Positions 1 through 5,580 of a stretch of DNA of 8,743 nt are shown in pieces (within the stretch, counting starts at the first letter, position 1; each line of letters starts with the position of its first letter). This DNA is from Actinomycetota bacterium (lineage in GTDB: Bacteria; Acidobacteriota; Blastocatellia; Chloracidobacteriales; Chloracidobacteriaceae), in assembly GCA_013298335.1 (NCBI GenBank), contig JAAFHI010000091.1, positions 1 to 8,743 of the forward strand, written 5' to 3'. Position numbers and translations under genes: made by a program. Below the pieces are notes generated by a model. That model was not told where the DNA came from. It worked only from the letters and a program-made list of their open reading frames with translations, and searched no databases.

Positions 1-440
1 TCGTCGGTGATCTTCTTCAACGCCTTGTAGCGGCCTGACGAGCGATCCCGAAACATCGACGATTCGTCAACGATAACGTGGTCTACCCGCTTCCGAGTGT
101 CCGCGAGGGTGACGAGCGATTCCGGGTTGACGATGTAATAGGTTGGCCTCGTGACTTTTTCCGAGAAAATCCGTTGCTTGGCAAGCCCGGTCAATTTGTC
201 GTCGAGGACAACAATATCGCCAAGCACCCAATTTGCCTGTAAAGCCGCGTGCCAAACTTTCCAAATCGTCGAAAGTGGCGTGACGATCAGGACGGTTTGG
301 ATGACGTTGTGCCGCATTAAAAAATCGGAAGCCCACACGAGGGAATTTGTCTTCCCCGTCCCGATCCCGTTGAAGCAAAAGAATCGCGGGTTTTGAATGA
401 GGGCTTCCGACGTAACAATCTGATGGGCGAACGGTGTCAC
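1..440 (-). CDS. SNF2-like superfamily 2 helicase, N-terminal part (runs off left edge)
   Basis: The frame starts at GTG 440 and is open to the left edge, giving the first 146 residues. They contain the first RecA-like lobe of an SNF2-type ATPase. TPFAHQIVTSEAL has the Gln contacting adenine at residue 7. FNGIGTGKTNSLVWASDFL holds Walker A (GIGTGKT, 25-31), and VLIVTPLSTIWKVWH (50-64) is motif Ia. YYIVNPESL (101-109) precedes VIVDESSMFRDRSSGRYKAL, where DESS (125-128) is the Walker B box. The DES-S-x-[FI]-[KR]-[DN]-x-x-S-x-R form is typical of phage SNF2-like proteins. They are ATP-driven translocases on double-stranded DNA, probably helping replication restart or recombination. The GTG overlaps the VRR-NUC stop as GTGA. 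An adjacent GTG one codon upstream is an equal candidate. The second lobe must lie beyond the window. Confidence 0.88.
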   Translation of the reverse strand, partial: MTPFAHQIVTSEALIQNPRFFCFNGIGTGKTNSLVWASDFLMRHNVIQTVLIVTPLSTIWKVWHAALQANWVLGDIVVLDDKLTGLAKQRIFSEKVTRPTYYIVNPESLVTLADTRKRVDHVIVDESSMFRDRSSGRYKALKKITD

Positions 441-778
441 CACACCTGAAAAGGGATAGGGTTCTCCAACAAGGTTTTGAGACATTTTTCCAGTTCCTCG
501 ACCGTCAGGCCGTTTTCCCCGCCGAAGATGCACGCTCGCCCGCGAGCGGTGATGACGCAAGCCCGACGATGGAGTTGCAACGCGGTCGGTTTGTTCTTTC
601 CGGCCTTCACTTCGATATGGACGAAGTACCCGGCAACGCAACCGATCCAGTCGCCGTATCCGTTCGTGCTTCGCCCCGTCTCGACCATCTTGAACCCTTC
701 GATCATATCGGGGTACTCGGCTTTGAGGCGGTTCAACAACCGGGTGAGTAAGGCTTTTTGTGAGGCTTCCGGTGTCAT
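437..778 (-). CDS. VRR-NUC domain nuclease
   Basis: A 113-aa protein that is almost entirely a VRR-NUC domain, the minimal PD-(D/E)XK nuclease fold found in phages and in eukaryotic FAN1. Residues 1-27 form a helix (EASQKALLTRLLNRLKAEYP). Then follow GRSTNGYGDWIGCVAGYF (D43, the catalytic Asp after Gly), HIEVKAGKNKPTALQ (E56, K58, with Q68 in the expected following helix), RACVITARGRACIFGG, and a final helix (TVEELEKCLKTLLEN). Phage members are small structure-specific nucleases thought to act on branched or flapped DNA. They commonly sit next to SNF2-like helicases, as here. The start ATG at 778 overlaps the Cas4-like stop (TAATG). A longer in-frame start at 868 would add only residues read through that gene. 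The stop overlaps the helicase start (GTGA). Confidence 0.85.
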   Translation of the reverse strand: MTPEASQKALLTRLLNRLKAEYPDMIEGFKMVETGRSTNGYGDWIGCVAGYFVHIEVKAGKNKPTALQLHRRACVITARGRACIFGGENGLTVEELEKCLKTLLENPIPFQVW

Positions 779-1479
779 TACATCGCCCCCGCGTGCTTCG
801 CCTGTTCGATGGTGTACCCGTCGTCGGTCGCCGTCACGCAATTCCCGGCTTGAAGCACCGGACACCACAGACAGAGTTTCGACGTTCTCGGTTTGAAGTC
901 ACGCGCCGCGATAGCCTTTTCCATATAGTCCGCCCGCCAACTGAAATCTTTTCGAAATTCATCCCGTTGCGCCTTGTCGAAGACGTGGAAACTCATCTCG
1001 TTAGTTTTGAGCCAGACATAACAGGCGTTGACGGTTTTGACATCCGGGTAGATAGCATCGACCGCCGCCGCGTATGCCGCAAGCTGGTCGGGCTTGTTCC
1101 ACTTCTTGCCGGTCTTCCAGTCGATGATGTACACGTCACCATCGTCGAGGGCAGCGAGGTCGATGCTTCCGCGAAACCACGCATCCCGCGCCCCCGGCTT
1201 GGTAAGCGTCCAGTCCCGCCGGATACCGAACTTGTATTCGACGGAATGGGAGATTTTCGCGATACTGCCAAGCAACGCTTCGAACTGTTCCAGCGTGACA
1301 GGCAACGGCTTGCCCGCGAGCAAGTACATTTCGATGGCCTTGTGAACGTCGTTCCCGAAGTTCTTTTGAAACGTACCGCTGAACTTGTGCGTTTTGTCGA
1401 TCTTGACGGCGGCATACCGGGCCGCGCACCCTTCGAAATCCTGAAGCGCACTGAAAGACCAGTAAAACGGGGTTGTCAT
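778..1479 (-). CDS. Cas4/RecB-like PD-(D/E)XK nuclease with four-Cys cluster
   Basis: A 233-aa nuclease of the PD-(D/E)XK superfamily. In order: YWSFSALQDFEGCAARY (the N-terminal S-x-L-x-x-F-x-x-C-x-x-x-Y element with C18), GNDVHKAIEMYL (H46, the RecB-type motif I), FRGSIDLAAL (D107), YIIDWKTGK (D120, K122) and DQLAAYAAAV (Q132, the QxxxY-like motif with Y136). Near the C-terminus, CLWCPVLQAGNC supplies C203, C206 and C214. Together with C18 this gives the four ligands of the iron-sulfur cluster seen in Cas4 and AddB. Enzymes of this group resect DNA ends with single-strand polarity. In a phage without CRISPR genes it most likely serves recombination or end processing. It is coupled upstream by ATGA and downstream by TAATG to a second nuclease gene. 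The length fits stand-alone phage Cas4-like proteins. Confidence 0.88.
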   Translation of the reverse strand: MTTPFYWSFSALQDFEGCAARYAAVKIDKTHKFSGTFQKNFGNDVHKAIEMYLLAGKPLPVTLEQFEALLGSIAKISHSVEYKFGIRRDWTLTKPGARDAWFRGSIDLAALDDGDVYIIDWKTGKKWNKPDQLAAYAAAVDAIYPDVKTVNACYVWLKTNEMSFHVFDKAQRDEFRKDFSWRADYMEKAIAARDFKPRTSKLCLWCPVLQAGNCVTATDDGYTIEQAKHAGAM

Positions 1480-1901
1480 TTCTCTTTTTCCTTTTTGGCG
1501 ATTCTGTAATGTTCGGTGCAAAGAACGGGACGATCTCCGCGCGGGACAAAGGTGACGTAATCCACCCGGTCGCATTCCTCGCATTCAATCCGATACCGCT
1601 TCGACCCATCCGCGAACGTGCGCGTACCTTCTTCTCTCTCCTTGCGGCAGGTGGCGCACCGGATGGGCGGTTCGAAGCGGCGTTTTTCGTAAATCTTTTG
1701 TGATTCAGTATTCCACACGAAAGGCTTGTAGCAGATGGCGCACTGAATCTTTTTCGGTTGCGGGTCGTTTGGGCCAATCGCCCGGCACGAGTCGCACCGG
1801 GACGGGTCTACAAAACCTTTCAGCGCGTAAGCGGCTTGGCGGCGTTCCGACCACACGAACGACCGCCCGCAAACCCGGCACTGAATTTCTTTGTCTGGCA
1901 T
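1476..1901 (-). CDS. Triple zinc-ribbon protein, 141 aa
   Basis: Three metal-binding modules in a row. Module 1 is CRVCGRSFVWSE ... DPSRCDSCR (C8, C11, C36, C39). Module 2 is CAICYKPFVWNTES ... PPIRCATCR (C54, C57, C82, C85). These two match the zf-trcl type of zinc ribbon: C-x-x-C, aromatic strand, a Q-x-x-[FY] helix, then RC-x-x-CR. Module 3 (CEECDRVDYVTFVPRGDRPVLCTEH: C107, C110, C128, H131) resembles the CxxC ... VPF-x-P ... RPVxC-x-x-C ribbon, but the last cysteine is histidine. The protein ends in a Lys/Glu-rich tail. Such ribbons usually bind nucleic acid or protein, and their precise role in phages is unknown. It is joined to the polymerase by TGATG and to the nuclease by ATGA, so it may be an accessory factor of the replication complex. 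Confidence 0.8.
   Translation of the reverse strand: MPDKEIQCRVCGRSFVWSERRQAAYALKGFVDPSRCDSCRAIGPNDPQPKKIQCAICYKPFVWNTESQKIYEKRRFEPPIRCATCRKEREEGTRTFADGSKRYRIECEECDRVDYVTFVPRGDRPVLCTEHYRIAKKEKEK
1489..1493 (-). promoter_or_regulatory. Ribosome binding site for the Cas4/RecB-like nuclease
   Basis: AAGGA sits within a purine-only run nine bases before the ATG at 1479. It supports that start over a frame extension of 35 Arg-rich codons. Confidence 0.6.
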
Positions 1902-3751
1902 CACAGTCCTTTCAAACTGCCCCACGATGGGCCGATCTTGGTTTCGACCGGCAACGCAACGGCAGGTGTCCAGCCGAACAGCCGGGTGTAATCCAACCCG
2001 TCAATGAGGGCCATCAGCTTCCGGGCAAACTCTTCGGCGCGGGCCTTCGGCGCGAGGAAAAAAAGCGCGTCGTGCAAGTCCATCACGTACCGCGCACCGT
2101 ACTCGGCAAGGTGGAGTTGAACCGCGTCAATCGCGGCGAACTTCATATCCGCGCCCGTCGCTTGAATGGGGAAATTGATTGCCGTTTGTTCCGCGCTGTA
2201 CTCGGTTTTCGGATCGGAGAAATTCAGTTTGATCCGGCGACCGCCGCGAGATTCGGCAAACCCATTGACCTTCGCGGTTTGAATCGCGTTGCCCCAATAC
2301 CACTGAACCGAAGGATACAGGCGACGGAAAAGCAAATGGTAGTGTTTGGCTTCTTCGACCGACATATCAATCCCGTGATCGGTATACGCCACCTGCCGCA
2401 ACCGCGCCGCGCCGGTCCGGTATCCAAGCGACAGGTTCGCCACCTTCCCCAACTGACGAGCCTGTTTCGCCGCCTTGTCGCCCGCCTTGTACGCGGCAAG
2501 GAACGACTCATAGTCCGAATTGACGATAGCCGCGCCCATATAACAGTGGAAATCCTTGCCCTCGTGAAAGATTTTGAGCAATGTCGGGTCTTTCGAGATG
2601 TCCGCGAGCAACCGGGATTCTTGTGCTTGGAAGTCGAGTTCGATCAAAAGCGTACCCTTCGGCGCACAAATGATGTCCCGCGCGTCGGCCTTGCGGGGCC
2701 ACTGTTGGATTGCGATGCCAACGGGAAACTTCTTCTTCCGAAACCGCGTCTCGCCGTTCTTCAGGGTGTACGGTACGCTGTCTTCTTGGTTGGCCGTGTA
2801 CGTCACCCGCCCGGTGTACGTGCCAAACGGCCTCGACGACGGGTAGGCTTTCGGTTCGCCGATGTACTCGGCACACTGGATCGGGCCTTCTCCATACTTT
2901 TTCGACGCGATGATTGCCCCCCGCGCGGTGATGGCGTCCCGGACAATCGGCGCGTCGTCGCGGGCAAGAAACCGCTTGTCGGTGGACTCGACCGGATGTC
3001 CATTGTTCAAAAAATGCTTCTTCAGCTTTTGTGGGGATTTCAAAATCTCGTGCGTCAATCCGAACTCGTCGAGAAGCGCGGCGGCTTCCGCGTCCCGCGT
3101 CGTCATATACACCAACGCGCGTTCCGGGGAGATCGGGATGCCGCCGTCTTTCGTGTTGGAGTATGCGAACGAGATGGCCGCGTTTGACACGATCCGCGCC
3201 AGCTTGATTTGTTTGTCGTTCGCCTCGTTCAAGAACCGGATTGCAAGCCGGGCCGTGAGCATCGCATCCAGCCGGTTGTAATGGCGAAGACGTTCATCCT
3301 CGACGCGAAAATCGATCCCCTGCCCGTACCCGGCAAACTCCGGGATGAAGCGTTCGACCGCCTTCTTCAACCCGTAGTACCCCTTCGGCGGGGCTTCTTG
3401 GTTGTCGAGGATGCGACACAATACCTGAACGTCCAGCACCCGGTTATGAAGCCCGCGAAGCCCAACCGTGTACATATCCGGCATTCGCTCGAAAGCCCAC
3501 GCAAGGTCAAAGGCGAGATTCCACCCGCACATAATTTCGTTCGTCTCAATTAGCTTCCGGGCCAAAGCGTCTTGTTCCGGGGTGGCGAAGTAGTCGGGGC
3601 CGAGAAGCCCGGAAAAATACGTCTCATCCTCGTGAACGCCTTGCACGGCGACCGACGTACACACCGCACCGTTCCGATACCGAAACGGTTGGAGGGCATA
3701 CCCGTTGCCCCCCGCTACTGATTTCGTTTCGTAGTCCAGTCCGTAGATCAT
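1901..3751 (-). CDS. polA: Family A DNA polymerase with 3'-5' exonuclease domain
   Basis: A 616-aa replicative-type DNA polymerase. The proofreading domain is complete: GLDYET (D6, E8), GWNLAFDLAWAF (N78, D82) and HYNRLDAMLT (Y158, D162). There is no 5' nuclease domain, as is usual in phages. The polymerase core has YTGR (312-315), motif A LDFQAQESR (D373, E378), motif B RQLGKVANLSLGYRTG (R432, K436, L440, Y444) and motif C LHDAL (H560, D561). EGKDFH (397-402) follows motif A as expected. Both catalytic aspartates are present. Two points are unusual. The position equal to E. coli F762 is leucine, and the usual Glu of HDE is alanine. A stretch of about 30 residues with many basic residues separates TGR from the QQWPRK region. 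The ATG at 3751 overlaps the previous stop and puts the first exonuclease motif five codons in. Upstream in-frame starts only read through other genes. It is followed by zinc-ribbon, nuclease and helicase genes. Confidence 0.95.
   Translation of the reverse strand: MIYGLDYETKSVAGGNGYALQPFRYRNGAVCTSVAVQGVHEDETYFSGLLGPDYFATPEQDALARKLIETNEIMCGWNLAFDLAWAFERMPDMYTVGLRGLHNRVLDVQVLCRILDNQEAPPKGYYGLKKAVERFIPEFAGYGQGIDFRVEDERLRHYNRLDAMLTARLAIRFLNEANDKQIKLARIVSNAAISFAYSNTKDGGIPISPERALVYMTTRDAEAAALLDEFGLTHEILKSPQKLKKHFLNNGHPVESTDKRFLARDDAPIVRDAITARGAIIASKKYGEGPIQCAEYIGEPKAYPSSRPFGTYTGRVTYTANQEDSVPYTLKNGETRFRKKKFPVGIAIQQWPRKADARDIICAPKGTLLIELDFQAQESRLLADISKDPTLLKIFHEGKDFHCYMGAAIVNSDYESFLAAYKAGDKAAKQARQLGKVANLSLGYRTGAARLRQVAYTDHGIDMSVEEAKHYHLLFRRLYPSVQWYWGNAIQTAKVNGFAESRGGRRIKLNFSDPKTEYSAEQTAINFPIQATGADMKFAAIDAVQLHLAEYGARYVMDLHDALFFLAPKARAEEFARKLMALIDGLDYTRLFGWTPAVALPVETKIGPSWGSLKGL
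1907..1912 (-). promoter_or_regulatory. Ribosome binding site for the triple zinc-ribbon gene
   Basis: AAAGGA is placed five bases before the ATG at 1901, within the last codons of the polymerase gene. It selects this ATG over one eight codons upstream. Confidence 0.6.
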
Positions 3752-3936
3752 TTTTTCAGCATCCTGTAAGATAGATTTGACATTGCAAAACAAAGACCGA
3801 CCAGCGCGGCCCGCCAACTCCACCACAAGCACAAAATGATAATGCCGGTAACGTGGCAGGCCGCGCCGAACAGCGTCCAGAAAAAGATGTGAGGGGCAAG
3901 GACAAATTCTTTCGAGCCTATTTTGATCGGGATCAT
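3748..3936 (-). CDS. Small membrane protein, 62 aa, two predicted TM segments
   Basis: A 62-aa protein with a short soluble N-terminus (MIPIKIGSKEFVLAP). A first membrane segment covers about residues 16-39 (HIFFWTLFGAACHVTGIII and onward to CLWW). A tight turn (SWR) leads to a second segment, AALVGLCFAMSNLSY (about 43-57), and the protein ends in the basic RMLKK. With a Lys-bearing N-terminus and a basic C-terminus, a hairpin with both ends in the cytoplasm is likely. Candidate roles include membrane anchoring of a complex, holin or anti-holin activity, or superinfection exclusion. Nothing in the sequence decides among them, and a holin would be odd in an early replication operon. The stop overlaps the polymerase start as ATGA, so the two are translated in tandem. 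Confidence 0.7.
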   Translation of the reverse strand: MIPIKIGSKEFVLAPHIFFWTLFGAACHVTGIIILCLWWSWRAALVGLCFAMSNLSYRMLKK

Positions 3937-4112
3937 TCTTCGGTTTCCTTCTGGGGCTTTCGCGCGGCCCCGTCGTCGAGGGCCTTCCGGCAGTCGTCGC
4001 ACCGACACCGCGCGTCGCCTGTGCATTCAAGACAATATGTCGAAAAACAGTTCCGACACTCGAAAAAGTCCCTCGACCAGTTCCCGCATTTCGAGCATTG
4101 GCCGGAGATCAT
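3933..4112 (-). CDS. Cysteine-rich small zinc-binding protein, 59 aa
   Basis: A 59-aa protein with nine cysteines, arranged CSKC (6, 9), CRNC (19, 22), CLEC (27, 30), then CRC and DDC (36, 38, 41). The first four pairs are spaced like interleaved zinc knuckles, as in RING, B-box or double zinc-ribbon folds. Two zinc ions could be held with one cysteine to spare. The tail after residue 42 is charged and probably flexible (GAARKPQKETEE). Such mini-proteins in phages are often adaptors that contact host proteins or nucleic acid, but no specific family is recognised. It is flanked by ATGA overlaps on both sides and sits between the Acb2/Tad1-like gene and a small membrane-protein gene. Confidence 0.75.
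   Translation of the reverse strand: MISGQCSKCGNWSRDFFECRNCFSTYCLECTGDARCRCDDCRKALDDGAARKPQKETEE
3946..3950 (-). promoter_or_regulatory. Ribosome binding site for the 62-aa membrane protein
   Basis: AAGGA lies nine bases before the ATG at 3936. It supports this short start over an upstream in-frame ATG that would add 30 Arg-rich residues read out of frame through the cysteine-rich gene. Confidence 0.55.
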
Positions 4113-4966
4113 CGCTTCTCTTCCAGCGCAATCGCGGCGTTTGCCCAAGCAACCGTGGTTTGAAGGTCGCGGATGGCGAGCGTCTGATACGCACCCGCCG
4201 GGGTGTTGGCGAGGATCGTCTTGGCGAAGGTCAACGCCGCTTCCCGAAGGGCCGTGTACTGGACAACTTGCGCTTCGGTCGGGGCGTGGTAGGTAAACAT
4301 CTGTTCCACATCCAGCGGCTTAAACGCGGGTTTGAAGACCTCGACTTTCGGGGGCGGCAGCACAGGGCCACCGGTGGCGTACACGCCTTGCGCTTCTCCG
4401 AAAGCGTCAATGAAACACCCCGCCGGAAACATCGTCGTTCCTTCGTTAGTGATCTCCACCGCCCTTATTTCATACGGCGACGGTGTCCCATCTCCCATAC
4501 AGAGCAGGTGCGAAATGAACTCCATCGCGTGCGTCGCGTCGGTAAAAAGCGTTGCCTTTCTCAAATCGGGGGTAACGGTGTAGCCGCCAGAAGGCAAGTC
4601 CGTTTGAATGAAATCCCCGCGTTCCCGGTGACGTATCACGTAGGCTCTCACGATGTCCTCTTTACCGGCGATGTCAGTGACGTATACGCCCCCTACTTCC
4701 CCAAACTGGTCGATAAACGCCCCCAACGGCAACAGCTTCATTTCACCCGCGTGGCACTCAATAACCCGCGCCTGATACCGCGTCTTCCCTCCTTTGTTGG
4801 AATCCCGAAGAAATCTAACAATGAAGTCCATCGCGAGATCCCCGTTAAGAAAAGCCGTCGCTTTTTTCAAGTCGGGGGTAACGGTGTAGCCGCCGGACGC
4901 CCCACTTGTCTGAATAAAATCCCCGCGCCCACTATGCCAGATTACATACGCTCGTGTAGTTGTCAT
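4109..4966 (-). CDS. Duplicated-domain protein with C-terminal Acb2/Tad1-like hairpin
   Basis: A 285-aa three-part protein. Residues 5-97 and 107-199 are two copies of one domain of about 93 aa, offset by exactly 102 residues. Each has RAYVI, RGDFIQT, GGYTVTPDL-[KR]-KAT, AM-[DE]-FI, FID-x-FGE and GVY. The element TPDL-x-KAT-x-F followed by an A-x-x-FI helix occurs, as I recall, in other small phage proteins of unknown function. A Pro-rich linker (GGPVLPPPKVEV, about 199-210) leads to residues 228-285, a helical hairpin with TEAQVVQYTALREAALTFAK and TLAIRDLQTTVAWANAAIA. The loop P256 and the closing W-A-N-A-A-I-A match the pattern I know from the Acb2/Tad1 hairpin family. Members of that family bind cyclic nucleotide signals and so block CBASS or Thoeris immunity. 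Whether this copy binds a nucleotide is inference. Starts and ends in ATGA overlaps. Confidence 0.75.
   Translation of the reverse strand: MTTTRAYVIWHSGRGDFIQTSGASGGYTVTPDLKKATAFLNGDLAMDFIVRFLRDSNKGGKTRYQARVIECHAGEMKLLPLGAFIDQFGEVGGVYVTDIAGKEDIVRAYVIRHRERGDFIQTDLPSGGYTVTPDLRKATLFTDATHAMEFISHLLCMGDGTPSPYEIRAVEITNEGTTMFPAGCFIDAFGEAQGVYATGGPVLPPPKVEVFKPAFKPLDVEQMFTYHAPTEAQVVQYTALREAALTFAKTILANTPAGAYQTLAIRDLQTTVAWANAAIALEEKR
4119..4124 (-). promoter_or_regulatory. Ribosome binding site for the 59-aa cysteine-rich gene
   Basis: GGAAGA stands six bases before the ATG at 4112. With the ATGA overlap it fixes that start against an in-frame ATG 12 codons upstream inside the preceding gene. Confidence 0.55.
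4370..4648 (-). repeat. Domain repeat 2 of the 285-aa protein (residues 107-199)
   Basis: Second copy of the internal duplication. It keeps RAYVI, GDFIQT, GGYTVTPDL, the FI helix and FIDAFGE, and differs most at residues 156-165 (CMGDGTPSPY). Confidence 0.8.
4566..4588. repeat. 23-bp exact direct repeat, copy in domain repeat 2
   Basis: Partner of 4872-4894. The near-identity extends a few bases to the left (TTCAAG against CTCAAA), in the codons for DL-[KR]-K. Confidence 0.8.
4676..4954 (-). repeat. Domain repeat 1 of the 285-aa protein (residues 5-97)
   Basis: First copy of the internal duplication. It aligns with 4370-4648 at a constant 306-base offset except for small indels in the loop after the AM-[DE]-FI helix. 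Confidence 0.8.
4872..4894. repeat. 23-bp exact direct repeat, copy in domain repeat 1
   Basis: Plus-strand segment beginning TCGGGGGTAACGG, identical over 23 bases to 4566-4588. The distance of 306 bases equals the 102-codon period of the protein duplication. It encodes GGYTVTPD. Confidence 0.8.
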
Positions 4967-5580
4967 TTTTCCTCCATTGGCGTGATTAGGTTAGAAATTT
5001 CGTCAAGGGTGTCGAGTGTCCCTTTGAGATGGGAAAGAAGATACAACACATCTTCGGGGCTGTTCGCGATAAAGTCGGCATTCGCCCTCATTTGCGCCTC
5101 GTGCGCCTCAATATCCCCTTCAGTTGCCCCGTTGCGAATATCGACGTTTGCGAACGCGCGGCCTTCCGAATCGCGAATCTCGACAACGCCGCCTTCTTTT
5201 TCGAGGCGTGTCGTCGGCCCGGTGGCAATCCGGTCGATCCGTTTTTCAATCTCGACAAGGCGGCGTTCAAATCGGCCATCATCTTCGCGAACTCCGACGA
5301 CTGAAGCAAACGTTGAAACGCCGCTTTCAAACGATTCATCGCCGCTTCCAAACGATCCGCCGTGGTCGGCATAATTGTCGAGTGTCCTTTCGAAAAGTTC
5401 ACTGATGGCGTTCCATATTCGTTCCAAATGCCGCACGTCGGTCGCCTTGACGGACAGTGCCGCGCCGGGGATGGCGAACGCCACGTCGATGCTGTTGGCG
5501 TCGGTCGGAAGTGGATACTCCAACTCATTCAACATCTTCTGCATTGTGTTCGCCTGTTCAAGCAAGTCCATATCGCTCAT
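4963..5580 (-). CDS. Hypothetical protein with ANADFIA motif (Ea22-like)
   Basis: A 205-aa acidic protein. The N-terminal third is helical (LLEQANTMQKMLNEL, then HLERIWNAISELFERTL). A Gly/Ser/Asp/Glu-rich linker at about 73-92 leads to a probable coiled segment (RFERRLVEIEKRIDRI). The C-terminal part has a short beta unit (EGGVVEIRDSEGRAFANVDI), then ANADFIANSPEDVLYLLSHL and a final helix. The ANA-[ED]-FIA-x-[AS]-x-x-D-[VI]-x-x-L-L element is a recurring signature in phage proteins related to the lambda Ea22/Ead group, whose function is not established. The closing LKGTLDTLDEISNLI helix is usual there too. I chose ATG 5580, which has a GGGCGGG run nine bases upstream, over ATG 5571. No membrane segment is visible. 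It ends in an ATGA overlap with the duplicated-domain gene, so the two are probably translated together. Confidence 0.7.
   Translation of the reverse strand: MSDMDLLEQANTMQKMLNELEYPLPTDANSIDVAFAIPGAALSVKATDVRHLERIWNAISELFERTLDNYADHGGSFGSGDESFESGVSTFASVVGVREDDGRFERRLVEIEKRIDRIATGPTTRLEKEGGVVEIRDSEGRAFANVDIRNGATEGDIEAHEAQMRANADFIANSPEDVLYLLSHLKGTLDTLDEISNLITPMEEK

Noticed and set aside
778..1479. Assignment of the Cas4-like nuclease to a CRISPR adaptation system
   Set aside because: No cas1, cas2 or array is visible, and phages often carry stand-alone Cas4-like nucleases in replication modules, which fits the neighbours better.
760..1509. A 249-codon plus-strand frame
   Set aside because: It is antisense to the Cas4/RecB-like nuclease, which has all its catalytic motifs and four cysteines in order. 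The plus-strand product shows no motif.
1700..3187. A 495-codon open frame on the plus strand
   Set aside because: It is antisense to the family A polymerase and the zinc-ribbon gene, whose motifs are unmistakable. The plus-strand translation is Arg-, Gly- and Pro-rich with no recognisable domain, as expected from a GC-rich mirror frame.
3752..4030. A 93-codon N-terminal extension of the polymerase frame
   Set aside because: It reads out of frame through the 62-aa membrane gene and the cysteine-rich gene. The exonuclease motif begins right after the ATG at 3751, which is in an ATGA overlap.
3923..5374. A 483-codon open frame on the plus strand
   Set aside because: It lies opposite four coupled minus-strand genes including the duplicated-domain protein. 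Its product is Arg/Ser-rich and its apparent repeats only mirror the duplication on the other strand.
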